A stretch of DNA of 64,000 nt, taken from Rhodobacterales bacterium. GTDB taxonomy: Bacteria > Pseudomonadota > Alphaproteobacteria > Rhodobacterales > Rhodobacteraceae. Location of the stretch: the NCBI GenBank assembly GCA_002748265.1, contig PDRY01000016.1:62001-126000 (forward strand). The letters run 5' to 3'. The notes below the pieces were generated by a model. That model was not told the origin of the DNA, made no database searches, and was given only the letters and a program-made list of their open reading frames with translations. Made by a program: the position numbers and the translations under genes. Each line of letters opens with the position of its first letter. The stretch's first letter is position 1. Positions 1 to 7,760 of the stretch are shown here, piece by piece.

Positions 1-189
1 ATTGTGCCATTTCCAGGCGGGCCCACGATGGTCATAGGCGCTCACCTCTTCCATGCGGAACCGGGCGCATTGGCCGAATTCGGGCGGCAGGACGATGACG
101 GGGAAATCGGGATCCAGCGTGTGCGTGAGGTCCACGACCTTCACCGTGCCGCTGGCCAGAGCACCGGCCAGTTGGTTCAGGATACTCAT
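1..189 (-). CDS. Cyclase-family hydrolase, N-terminal part (cut by window edge)
   Basis: The first 63 codons of a gene that runs out of the window on the minus strand. The translation contains VVDLTHTLDPDFPV at residues 17-30 and SAYDHRGPAWKWHN near the edge, a pattern typical of the cyclase family (PF04199; bacterial kynurenine formamidase and related metal-dependent hydrolases). Its ATG overlaps the stop of the DUF35-SDR gene in an ATGA quartet (186-189), so it is probably the next cistron of the aromatic catabolic operon. A ring-hydrolysing or lactone/amide-hydrolysing step is a reasonable inference; the metal-binding His/Asp residues further on cannot be seen. Confidence 0.75.
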   Translation of the reverse strand, partial: MSILNQLAGALASGTVKVVDLTHTLDPDFPVIVLPPEFGQCARFRMEEVSAYDHRGPAWKWHN

Positions 190-1442
190 GCGCCGTCTCC
201 CCCGCCGGTCATTTCACGTTCAAGGATCTTCGGCCCGGCGCGGAACCGCTCGATCAGGTCCTTCGCCACATCGCCGCAATAGACGTCCTCCAGCCCATCG
301 CGGAGCCCTTTGACCACGTCCCGCGCGAGCGCGGCGGGCGGCACCTTTGGCGGCGGCAGTGGCTGATGCCAGTCGTCATCGGTGGGGCCGACAAAGACGT
401 TCATGACGCGCAGCCCGCTGCTTCGGAATTCGCCGCGCAGGGATTGGCTGAGCGACAGGGCCGCAGCGTTGGACGCCGAAAAGCAGCCATAGGCCGGATC
501 CGGTAGCAAGGCATGGGCCGACAGGATGTTGACCCAGGCCACCGCGGCGTTGGTCCCGTCCGCCGTGCGGGCGCACATGCCGGGGCCGAACGCCTGCGCC
601 AGCCGCATCAGGCCGAGATAGTTCACCTCCATCTCCTCGCGCGCGACCCCGCTGTCGCCGCGGCTCAGCGCGCCGCCGGGCCTGATGAGCCGAGCGTTAT
701 TGACCATGATGTCGGTCTTGCCGCCGATCTCGCCCGCAAGCTCCCGCACGCTGGCGGTGTCGGTCACATCGAGCGGCAGAACTTCGACGCCTGGAATGTC
801 CGCCAACGCGCCCTCGTTGGGATCTGGGCGCCAGGTTTCGGACAGGCCGACAAAGATCGTCGTCGCCCCGGCATCGGCAAGCCCCCGGGCGAGCGCGGGC
901 GCATTGGGATTGCGCCCGTCGGTGATCAGGACGCGGCGGAATTTGGGATCAGAGCTCATGGCGCGCAACTGGGGATCGTCCTCCATATGAGGGGTGGCGG
1001 TTTCGGGCATGGCCAGCAAAACGCCCTGGCCCGAGCGGTCGAGCCGGTTTTGCATCACCACGCGCCCGCGCGGCGGGACATCGCCATGCACATGGCAGAT
1101 CACCACCGGCCCGGCATCCAGCTTCACCGATCCGGTGCGCCAGGGCGCGCGTTCGCGAAAGTAGAGATTGGTCGAGATCCGCACCTTGGTCTCCGCCAGA
1201 AGCGTGCCGCCCGGAGCAATGTCCTGCCAGGGCAGGGCGACCGACAAGCACTGGCAACAGGCATCGCGCGGCGGGTATTGCACGGTGCCGCAATCGGCAC
1301 AGACCTGCAGCATGAACCGCCCCTCGGCGGCGGCGGCGGTCAACCCTAGGGCGGCGCGGCTGCGCAAGCTGGGCGGGCTGGTCGGGCTGAGCGTCCGGCG
1401 CTGCGGGTTCTTCTTGGACGGCGGGGTCAGAGGCGTCGTCAT
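186..1442 (-). CDS. DUF35 (zinc ribbon/OB-fold) fused to a degenerate short-chain dehydrogenase
   Basis: 418 aa with two domains. Residues about 44-147 form a rubredoxin-like zinc ribbon (Cys48, Cys51, Cys62/63, Cys65) followed by an OB-fold, the DUF35 architecture of proteins that partner thiolase-like enzymes. Residues about 168-418 look like a Rossmann-fold SDR: DVTD at about 225, VNNAR at 247-251, Asn274, NILSAH at 305-310 and Tyr318. Two hallmarks are missing. The glycine-rich TGxxxGxG turn reads TDGRNPNAP, and the catalytic YxxxK reads YGCFS, with Ser322 in place of Lys. The SDR half may therefore be structural or bind a different ligand. Start and stop both overlap neighbours by ATGA. 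I know DUF35 proteins mostly as stand-alone partners, so the fusion is unusual. A partner role for the preceding thiolase-like gene is inference. Confidence 0.8.
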   Translation of the reverse strand: MTTPLTPPSKKNPQRRTLSPTSPPSLRSRAALGLTAAAAEGRFMLQVCADCGTVQYPPRDACCQCLSVALPWQDIAPGGTLLAETKVRISTNLYFRERAPWRTGSVKLDAGPVVICHVHGDVPPRGRVVMQNRLDRSGQGVLLAMPETATPHMEDDPQLRAMSSDPKFRRVLITDGRNPNAPALARGLADAGATTIFVGLSETWRPDPNEGALADIPGVEVLPLDVTDTASVRELAGEIGGKTDIMVNNARLIRPGGALSRGDSGVAREEMEVNYLGLMRLAQAFGPGMCARTADGTNAAVAWVNILSAHALLPDPAYGCFSASNAAALSLSQSLRGEFRSSGLRVMNVFVGPTDDDWHQPLPPPKVPPAALARDVVKGLRDGLEDVYCGDVAKDLIERFRAGPKILEREMTGGGDGA

Positions 1443-2614
1443 GGCCCGTCTCCTTTCAGGATGGCGGCGCCGGAACAGACACCTCTGTCATAGTTGATCA
1501 TCCCAAATCCCGACACCATCGCGAGGGTCGCTCCGGCGACCTGAGTGGGACCGGCTTGGCCCGTGACCTGGCGGATCGCTTCGACCATGCCGATGAACCC
1601 GCCCGCCGCGCCCGCTTGCCCGGCGGAGAGCTGCCCGCCGGAGGTGTTATGCGGGAAGTCGCCCCCATTGGTCAGATCACGCGTGCGCAGGAATTGCGGC
1701 GCCTCTCCCTTGGCGCAGAACCCCAGGTCTTCGATCTGCATCATCGAGATGACGGGGTAATCGTCATAGGTCTGAAGCAGGTCGATATCCTCGGGCGTGC
1801 AGGCGGCCTGATCGTAGAGCTCGTCGATATCCAGGGTCCAGCCGCCGCGCAGTTGGATCGGGTCCTCCGCATGGGCGTTGTGACGCTCGATCGTGCCGCC
1901 AATGGTGGCATAGGGCAGGGCGCGGCGCTCGGCCTCTTCGACGGTCATCACCAGAAAGGCTTCGGACCCGGCGCAGGGCATGACGCAGTCAAACAGCGCA
2001 ATCGGGTCGGTGATGGGCCGCGCCTCCAGATACTGCTCCAACGTCAGCGGTTTGCGCATCAACGCGCCGGGATTTTGCATGGCATTGGCGCGCTGTGCCA
2101 CGCAGATGCGGCCGAAATCCTCGCGCGTGGCGCCGTATTCCTGCATGTAGCGATCGGTCAGCAGCGCGAAATTTGCGTTCGGCCCGCCCGAGCCATAGGG
2201 GTAGGACGCGTCCATCGCAAAGCGCGAGAAGCTGGAGAGCATCCGCCGGAAGCTGTCGATCTGGTTGGTGTCCCCCGCCACGCAGGCGACGATATCGGCA
2301 TCCCCCGCCTGCACCGCGCGGGCAGCCCGGCGCAGGGCCACAACGCCCGACGCGCCCCCCATCGGGATATGGTCCAGCCAACGCGGGCACAGGCCGAGAT
2401 GCTGGGTCAGCCCGACGGCGGTGTCCGGGAACAGGCTGAAACTGGCCACCGAGAACCCGTCCAGCTCACGCGGGGAGACCCCGGCGGCATCGAGCGAGGC
2501 CTTGAGCGCCCGCGCGATCCACCAATGCGCCGTCTGAATAGAGTAGCGCTCATAGGGCATGGACACGGGCGCGACGAGCGCGACCCCCTCGTAGGATTGG
2601 CGCGCGCGGGTCAT
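1439..2614 (-). CDS. Thiolase-like protein of the SCP-x/lipid-transfer family, without catalytic Cys
   Basis: 391 aa with a thiolase fold (SCP-x type). The nucleophile loop, which carries Cys in degradative thiolases, reads MGGASG (residues 85-90) with no cysteine. The later His motif GHPxGA is replaced by GQAGAAGG. The protein is therefore unlikely to be a classical thiolase. Cys-less SCP-x homologues paired with a DUF35 protein include the Ltp2/ChsH2 retro-aldolases that shorten steroid side chains as CoA thioesters, and the next gene here supplies a DUF35 domain. I infer aldol cleavage of a beta-hydroxyacyl-CoA, or another C-C cleavage. It overlaps the ligase gene upstream and the DUF35-SDR gene downstream by ATGA. 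Confidence 0.85.
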   Translation of the reverse strand: MTRARQSYEGVALVAPVSMPYERYSIQTAHWWIARALKASLDAAGVSPRELDGFSVASFSLFPDTAVGLTQHLGLCPRWLDHIPMGGASGVVALRRAARAVQAGDADIVACVAGDTNQIDSFRRMLSSFSRFAMDASYPYGSGGPNANFALLTDRYMQEYGATREDFGRICVAQRANAMQNPGALMRKPLTLEQYLEARPITDPIALFDCVMPCAGSEAFLVMTVEEAERRALPYATIGGTIERHNAHAEDPIQLRGGWTLDIDELYDQAACTPEDIDLLQTYDDYPVISMMQIEDLGFCAKGEAPQFLRTRDLTNGGDFPHNTSGGQLSAGQAGAAGGFIGMVEAIRQVTGQAGPTQVAGATLAMVSGFGMINYDRGVCSGAAILKGDGP

Positions 2615-4236
2615 GCCACCTGCCTTTTCTTCAGCCGCGTAACATCGACGGTCGCGGGATCGTCCAGCAGCCTCGCGGCCAGAGCCTTGAGCTCCGCCCG
2701 TTGGATCTTCTGGGTCGGTGTCAGCGGGAGGGCATCGACGAAGGCGATATAGCCGGGCACCTTGTAGTAGGCCATCTGGCTCAGCGCCCAGGTGACGATC
2801 TCTTCGGCCTTGCCCGGCTGCGGGTCGCGCACCTGCAGGCAGGCGAACACCTCATCGCCCCGGATCGCATCGGGCACCGGCGCCACGGCGGCGGCGGTCA
2901 CGTCGGGGTGGCGCATCAGGATCGATTCCACCTCGACCGCTGCGATATTCTCGCCCGAGCGGCGGATGACGTTCTTTTTGCGGTCCACGAAGAAGAAGAA
3001 CCCGTCATCGCCCTCGCGCACGATGTCGCCGGTGTGGAACCACCCGCCATCCCAGGCTTCTTCGGTTGCTTCGGCGTTCTTGTAATAGGCGCTGAAGAAC
3101 CCCAGCCGGGGCGCGTCGCCCTTGCGGCGCACCAGCAGCTCTCCGGGCTGGCCGGGGGCGACGGGGGTGCCGTCATCGTCCGTCAGCCGGATATCCAGCC
3201 AGTCGGGCGCACGGCCCAGGGCGGCCTGTCCGATCACGCGGTCTTCGGTATGGTTCGAGATCACCGCCCCGGCGCCGGTTTCGGTCATCGCCCAGGCCTC
3301 CATCAGTGGAAAGCCGAAGCGATCCTCAAAAGCGGCGTGCAGCTTGGGATCGACCCCGGCGCCAAAGCCGAAGCGGACCGAGTGATTGCGGTCCTCGGGC
3401 GATGGCTCGGCGCCCATCAGCATCGACGGCATCACGCCCAGATAATGCAGGCAGGTCGCGCGGCTGTCGCGCACGTCCTGCCACCAGCTCCGGGGGTGGA
3501 AGCGATCCACAGCCGTCAGGCACCCACCCAGAGAGATCATCGCCATGAAGGAATAGGCCATGGCGTTCATGTGAAAGATCGGCAGCGGCGTGATCATCCG
3601 CTCGCCCGCGTCGGTCAAAGACACGATCCCGCCGAGCGTGGAATACCAGCGGCCGACCTCCAGGAAATAGCTGTTGGCCAGCACGCAGCCTTTGGGGTTG
3701 CCGGTCGTCCCGGAGGTGTAGAGCACCGCGGTCTCGCGGTCGAAGGCCGCTGCGGCGGGCGCGGCGATTGCGGCGTTGACGCGCGGGGCGGGCAGAGAGT
3801 CTTCGACCGTGATGGCCCGTGCCTGAACACCTGCCGCATCCGCTGCGGCCTGCAGCTCTACGATACGGCTCGGTATGGAGACGATCAGCGCCGGTTCGGC
3901 GTGGCCGATAAGGTATTCCAGCTCTGCGGCGCGCAGGTCGGGGTTGATCGGCACGACCGAGGCCCCCAGGCGGTTCAGCGCCAGCCAGATCAGGAAAAAA
4001 TCGGGCCGGTTTTCAAGCAGAAGAGCCACACGCATCCCGGCGCCGTAGCCCGCTGCGGTCAGCGCATCCGCCCACTGCGTCACCCGCGCGGCGGCTTGGG
4101 CGTAGGTGATCTCCCCCGCCGTGATCCCGTAAATCTGCGCCGTACCGGGCAGTATGTTGAGCATGGGCCGGTCGCCAAACTGTGCACAGGCGGCGGTAAA
4201 GACGTCGCTGACAGACTGAGTGCGATCCGTAATCAT
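2611..4236 (-). CDS. Acyl-CoA ligase (AMP-forming, ANL superfamily)
   Basis: 541 aa. The P-loop motif YTSGTTGNPKG is at about residue 175 and the adenylate-binding motif AMTETGAG is in the middle. The hinge region holds FHTGDIVREGDDGFFFFVDR, and the C-terminal lid contains TPTQKIQRAEL with the catalytic lysine. The enzyme would activate a carboxylic acid to its CoA thioester with ATP. It sits between the dioxygenase beta subunit and the thiolase-like gene, both joined by ATGA overlaps, so its substrate is probably the product of the dioxygenase or the imported acid. Whether that is an aromatic, arylpropanoid or alicyclic acid cannot be decided here. Confidence 0.93.
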   Translation of the reverse strand: MITDRTQSVSDVFTAACAQFGDRPMLNILPGTAQIYGITAGEITYAQAAARVTQWADALTAAGYGAGMRVALLLENRPDFFLIWLALNRLGASVVPINPDLRAAELEYLIGHAEPALIVSIPSRIVELQAAADAAGVQARAITVEDSLPAPRVNAAIAAPAAAAFDRETAVLYTSGTTGNPKGCVLANSYFLEVGRWYSTLGGIVSLTDAGERMITPLPIFHMNAMAYSFMAMISLGGCLTAVDRFHPRSWWQDVRDSRATCLHYLGVMPSMLMGAEPSPEDRNHSVRFGFGAGVDPKLHAAFEDRFGFPLMEAWAMTETGAGAVISNHTEDRVIGQAALGRAPDWLDIRLTDDDGTPVAPGQPGELLVRRKGDAPRLGFFSAYYKNAEATEEAWDGGWFHTGDIVREGDDGFFFFVDRKKNVIRRSGENIAAVEVESILMRHPDVTAAAVAPVPDAIRGDEVFACLQVRDPQPGKAEEIVTWALSQMAYYKVPGYIAFVDALPLTPTQKIQRAELKALAARLLDDPATVDVTRLKKRQVA

Positions 4237-4712
4237 GGCAGCAACTGGATATTGCCGAAGGCGGCGTCACTGTTGAGCAGATCGACACGCTTGTTCGCGA
4301 TGCGCAGCTTGCCGTCCACCTCTTTCAGCTCGTGCGTCGCGGTCAGGGCCAGAAGGAACTGATCGTCCAGCCGGGTTTCCACGTAGTGCATCGAAGTGTT
4401 TGTTTCGAACACGCCCGCAACGGGGTCGAACTTGTCGATGAAGGGCCGCTGGATCACATGGCTGCACCGGCTTTTCGGCTTCTGGCTGAAGGTGCGTTCT
4501 CCGTTGAGCCGCTCCACCCGGAGCCTGCGCATGAAGTCGTCTTCATAGAGCAAGGATGTGCAGGTCAGCGGATCGCTTTGCTTGTAATCGAGCGGCATCC
4601 AGTAATGCCCCTCGGGCAGCCACAGATCGAGCCATTCGGAAAACCGGCCTTCGTCCAGCATCCGCACCTCTTCGTAGAGGAAGTCGATGATATCGTCGCG
4701 TGTCACGCTCAT
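4233..4712 (-). CDS. Aromatic-ring-hydroxylating dioxygenase, beta (small) subunit
   Basis: 159 aa, the usual size of the alpha/beta-barrel small subunit that structurally supports the Rieske alpha subunit in alpha3beta3 oxygenases. The N-terminus (IIDFLYEEVRMLDEGRFSEW) and the central WMPLDY region are typical of the family. I chose the ATG at 4712, which overlaps the alpha-subunit stop (ATGA, 4709-4712) and follows an AGGAGG Shine-Dalgarno 8 nt upstream. The longer open frame to 4868 lies inside the alpha gene. It is translationally coupled to alpha and to the ligase gene downstream. Confidence 0.92.
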   Translation of the reverse strand: MSVTRDDIIDFLYEEVRMLDEGRFSEWLDLWLPEGHYWMPLDYKQSDPLTCTSLLYEDDFMRRLRVERLNGERTFSQKPKSRCSHVIQRPFIDKFDPVAGVFETNTSMHYVETRLDDQFLLALTATHELKEVDGKLRIANKRVDLLNSDAAFGNIQLLP

Positions 4713-6055
4713 TGTGCGGCCTCCTGTGCGTCCTGGGTCATGGACATCGTGATGAACCGTTTCCAGGCGTCGAACTGATTGCGCATCTGGCGCTCGGTGG
4801 TGCCGTTCTCCACGGCCTCGTCGCTGTAGTCTTCTTCGCCGTGCCAGAGCCGCTGGATATTGATCCATTCCAGCCCGTCGGAATGCAGCCCCTCCTGCGC
4901 GCGCTCGTACATTTCCAGATCGTCATGGCCGACCATCGAGGTGGGCGCATTGATCAGCCGGTTATACATCACGGTCCGCTCAAGCAGGTAATCGGGCGCG
5001 CCGACGAGTCGGTAGATGTAGCTTTCCACCAGGGTCCGGTCAGGGCCGAGCGGGATGAAGTTGCGCAGCTGTTGCACCGGGCCCTTGATCATGATGTTGG
5101 GGAAATAGACCGTGTTGTGCCGGTTCTCGCCCAGGATCTCAGAGGCGCGCTCGCGGCCATGGGCGGCGACCATCGCGTCCCAGTAATCCGGCGACTGGCT
5201 GTAATCCGAATGGATCGAATGATGCACGCCGGTATGGCCGTGACCGTTGGGCCAGGTGCGGATGCCCATTTCCTCGAAGAACTCATAGGGGCTCATGAAG
5301 GGGGCGATGATCTCCATCGCCATGGGTTTGGGTTTGTCCGCGGGCCAGTTTGCCTCCTCGAACAGCTTCACCGCGGTGCCCGCCGAGCTTTCATGGGCCA
5401 CCATTGGGTGGCAGGTGTCGGTCTGGTTGTCGACCAGCATTTTCCAGTTGCAGTTGTGCACATAGCGCAGGGGCGGTCCGGCGACCTCCAGCCGCCCTTC
5501 GGGGGCGCGGTCGACCATATTGTCGAAGGAGCTGAGCGCGCCGCCAAAGAAGTCGTCGAACCCGATGCCGTCCTTTGCGAGCCGCGCAAAGACAAAGCCC
5601 CGGTAGTTCGTCACATCGCCCACGGGTTCGAGCCCGCGATTGGCTTCGCTCTCGTCAAAGCCGGTGTCGGCGTAGCCCTTCTTGAGCGGAATGGCGAGAA
5701 GGCAGCCATTCGTCTTGAAGCTCCAGGCGTGGTAGGGGCAGCGAAAGAACTTGCCCGTATTGCCCGCCCGGTCGATGGCGATCTTGGTGCCTTTATGCGG
5801 ACAGCGGTTGTGCAGGACATAGACCTCTCCATCGGAGTGCCGCACCATGATCACGGGCTGGTCGCCGATCTGGGTGGTGATGTAATCGCCCTTGGTTGGC
5901 ACCTGACTGTCATGCCCCACGAAAACCCACGTGTTGGCAAAGAGATGCTTCATCTCCAGATCGTAGATTTCCTGGTCGATATAGGTGTCGCGGTGGACCT
6001 GATGCTGCTGCACCAGGGCGGCAACGGCAGCCGGATTGTCCTTATATTTCCCCAT
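4709..6055 (-). CDS. Aromatic-ring-hydroxylating dioxygenase, alpha subunit (Rieske/non-haem iron)
   Basis: 448 aa catalytic subunit. The Rieske [2Fe-2S] ligands are Cys85-x-His87 and Cys106-x2-His109 (NRCPHKG and CPYHAW). The mononuclear iron site is visible as DTCHPMVAH, giving the bridging Asp213 and the ligands His216 and His221. It should insert both atoms of O2 into an aromatic ring with electrons from the reductase encoded just upstream. The ATG at 6055 follows GGAGG with correct spacing; an upstream in-frame Met would fall inside the reductase gene. The gap to the reductase stop is 10 nt. The family covers benzoate, cumate, phenylpropionate and similar substrates, and nothing here fixes which one. 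Confidence 0.95.
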   Translation of the reverse strand: MGKYKDNPAAVAALVQQHQVHRDTYIDQEIYDLEMKHLFANTWVFVGHDSQVPTKGDYITTQIGDQPVIMVRHSDGEVYVLHNRCPHKGTKIAIDRAGNTGKFFRCPYHAWSFKTNGCLLAIPLKKGYADTGFDESEANRGLEPVGDVTNYRGFVFARLAKDGIGFDDFFGGALSSFDNMVDRAPEGRLEVAGPPLRYVHNCNWKMLVDNQTDTCHPMVAHESSAGTAVKLFEEANWPADKPKPMAMEIIAPFMSPYEFFEEMGIRTWPNGHGHTGVHHSIHSDYSQSPDYWDAMVAAHGRERASEILGENRHNTVYFPNIMIKGPVQQLRNFIPLGPDRTLVESYIYRLVGAPDYLLERTVMYNRLINAPTSMVGHDDLEMYERAQEGLHSDGLEWINIQRLWHGEEDYSDEAVENGTTERQMRNQFDAWKRFITMSMTQDAQEAAQ

Positions 6056-6065
6056 GATCTCCTCC

Positions 6066-7007
6066 CTAGATATCCAGAACCAGCCGCGCCGATTTGGCCC
6101 GGCTGACACAGATCTGCATGATCTTTCCCGAAGCCCGCTCGGACTCGCTCAGCACCACGTCGCGGTGATCGGGGGTGCCGCTGATGACGTCGGTCTGGCA
6201 GATCCCGCAATCCCCGCGCGCGCAGTCAAACATCACGTCGACACCGGCCTCCTCCAGCACTTCGACGATGGTCTTGTCGGCGGGAATGGTGAACACGCGC
6301 CCGTCGCCGATCTCCACCTCGAAGGGCTGATCGCCCTCGTGGGTGGGGGGCGATGAGAACAGCTCGAAATGCACGTGGTCCTTGTCAAAGCCCGCAGCTT
6401 CGGCCTTTTCGCGCACCGCTTCGATCATCCCCTTGGGGCCGCAGCAATAGAGATGCGTGCCGGGGGCCGCGCCCGCGATCAGGGCGTCCAGCTCGATCAT
6501 CGCGGTATCGTCGAACCAGAGCGTGAGGGCCTCCCCGAACCTCTCCTCCAGCGGCGCGCGAAACGCGCACAGATCGGCGCTGCGCGTGGCGTAGTGAAAC
6601 GCAAACGGCGTACCCCGCGCCTTCAGAGCGGTGGCGAATGAGATGATCGGAGTCACCCCGATCCCGCCTGCGATCAGCAGGGCCGGGGCCGAGCCTTGGT
6701 GAAGGTGAAAATCGTCCTTCGGATCGGATGCGGTGATCGTGTCGCCATCGTTCAGGGCGTGCATCGCGCGGGACCCACCGGTGCCATCGTCTTCGCGTTG
6801 GACGGCCAGGTGATAGGTGTCCGGTGCATCGCCCTGAGGGTCGAGGTCAACCAGCGAATAGGACCGCGTACCCAGATCGCCCAGGTCGATATCCACATGG
6901 GCGCCGGGCGTATAGGCGGGCAGGGCGCCGCCATCGGCATTGACCAGCGTGAACAGGCTGATCCGATCGGTCACCGGCGTGATTGTCTGGACCTTCAATT
7001 GGGTCAT
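6066..7007 (-). CDS. Phthalate-dioxygenase-reductase-type electron transfer protein (flavin, NAD, C-terminal 2Fe-2S)
   Basis: 313 aa. The order is a flavin-binding barrel (RSYSL at 48-52), an NAD(P)-binding domain (LIAGGIGVTPIISF at 111-124 and YCCGPKGM at 187-194), then a plant-type ferredoxin domain with Cys262, Cys267, Cys270 and Cys300. This is the class IA arrangement of phthalate dioxygenase and vanillate demethylase reductases, which pass electrons from NADH to a Rieske oxygenase. It is the first cistron of the oxygenase operon, which has a long leader and a promoter/operator at 7218-7262. No separate ferredoxin gene is present, as expected because the ferredoxin is fused. Confidence 0.94.
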   Translation of the reverse strand: MTQLKVQTITPVTDRISLFTLVNADGGALPAYTPGAHVDIDLGDLGTRSYSLVDLDPQGDAPDTYHLAVQREDDGTGGSRAMHALNDGDTITASDPKDDFHLHQGSAPALLIAGGIGVTPIISFATALKARGTPFAFHYATRSADLCAFRAPLEERFGEALTLWFDDTAMIELDALIAGAAPGTHLYCCGPKGMIEAVREKAEAAGFDKDHVHFELFSSPPTHEGDQPFEVEIGDGRVFTIPADKTIVEVLEEAGVDVMFDCARGDCGICQTDVISGTPDHRDVVLSESERASGKIMQICVSRAKSARLVLDI

Positions 7008-7233
7008 CTGGTGGGGTCCTCCGTTTTTGCCCGAAACTCCGGGCTTTGAGTGTGCGCCTGTCGTTCAGGCGCGCCGTGGTTGCCTTGCCCCGCCGCCTCG
7101 CCCCGGCGGTGCAAAGACTGGAAGTCTGTCGTCTAAGGTCGCGCCGCGCGGGATGTGCTCCGGCATGTGCGCTTGGTGCTCTGTGAAGTCTTGGCCTCCA
7201 ATCCGGCCCCTGAAGTAATATGAATAATCATAT
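7008..7233 (-). promoter_or_regulatory. Long structured leader of the oxygenase operon
   Basis: Between the predicted transcription start (near the operator) and the reductase ATG lies an untranslated stretch of about 210 nt. It has several small hairpins: GCGCCTG/CAGGCGC at 7054-7060 and 7066-7072, GCCCG/CGGGC around 7029-7044, and an AGACT/AGTCT pair near 7110-7130. A 33-codon reading frame is possible in it but has no convincing ribosome site. I do not recognise a known riboswitch. Confidence 0.35.
7218..7233. promoter_or_regulatory. Operator candidate 1, 16-bp inverted repeat
   Basis: Perfect inverted repeat with arms ATATGA and TCATAT and a 4-nt spacer. It sits directly downstream of the -10 box of the oxygenase operon promoter, where a bound repressor would block initiation. 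The same repeat occurs at 10687-10702 before the TRAP operon. The size and AT-rich palindrome fit a MarR-family dimer, and a marR gene lies next to it. Confidence 0.7.
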
Positions 7234-7262
7234 AAATATCCGACCCTTTTGCGCCGTGTCAA
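7234..7262 (-). promoter_or_regulatory. Sigma-70-type promoter of the oxygenase operon
   Basis: On the minus strand a perfect -35 TTGACA (7257-7262) is followed after 17 nt by an ATATTT -10-like box (7234-7239; TATTTA with 18 nt is also possible). The operator begins immediately after it. Confidence 0.6.
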
Positions 7263-7274
7263 AACCAAACCCCG

Positions 7275-7760
7275 CTAGATCGGGTTTTTTCGGATGTTTT
7301 CCAGCATCTTCGCCATGGTGCGCAGCAGCACCGCGCGGTCCTCTGCAGGGATGCCGCGCATCATGCGCTCATTTTGTTCGGCCATGACGGGCCAGATGTC
7401 GGTGCAGAGCGCCGACCCGGCGGGGCTTAGCCGCACGATGCGGGTGCGACTGTCTTCGCTTCCGGCCTGCCGCGTCACGAGCCCCTCGGCCTCCATCTTG
7501 TCAAGCGCGCGGCTCATAGTGGGCTGCTCGGCCACGGCGTAGACGCACAGATCGTTCACCGACAGCTCCTTGAACACGGCCAGCGAAACCAGAACCCGCG
7601 TCGCGACCGTGGTCAGCCCCGACGCCTTGAGCGCATCGCGCATGTTCTTGTTGTAGCGATGCGAGACCCGGATCAGCAGGTAGGACGGGATCTCGGTTAG
7701 CGACTTCACGGGCGGGGTCTTGGCGTTGGTGTCGGTCATCTCAAGCATGGCTGATGTCAC
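7275..7760 (-). CDS. MarR-family transcriptional regulator
   Basis: 161 aa with a winged helix-turn-helix of MarR type: LTTVATRVLVSLAVF, then SVNDLCVYAVAEQPTMSRALDKMEAEGLV as the recognition-helix region, then a wing with RTRIVRLSPAG. These proteins are usually repressors released by aromatic acids or their CoA esters. The GTG at 7760 overlaps the dctM stop as GTGA, so the gene may be translated from the TRAP operon mRNA; ATG codons at 7748 and 7739 are alternative starts. The matching inverted repeats at 7218 and 10687 flank it, and I infer that it controls both the importer (and so itself) and the oxygenase operon. Confidence 0.9.
   Translation of the reverse strand: MTSAMLEMTDTNAKTPPVKSLTEIPSYLLIRVSHRYNKNMRDALKASGLTTVATRVLVSLAVFKELSVNDLCVYAVAEQPTMSRALDKMEAEGLVTRQAGSEDSRTRIVRLSPAGSALCTDIWPVMAEQNERMMRGIPAEDRAVLLRTMAKMLENIRKNPI

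Noticed and set aside
2701-4362. Long plus-strand open frame of 553 codons antisense to the acyl-CoA ligase
   Set aside because: Composition mirrors the ligase on the minus strand (His/Arg/Gly rich), no family motifs; a shadow of a GC-rich gene.
7065-7268. 67-codon minus-strand frame in the oxygenase leader
   Set aside because: Starts upstream of the promoter -35 box and crosses the operator; cannot be translated from the predicted transcript.
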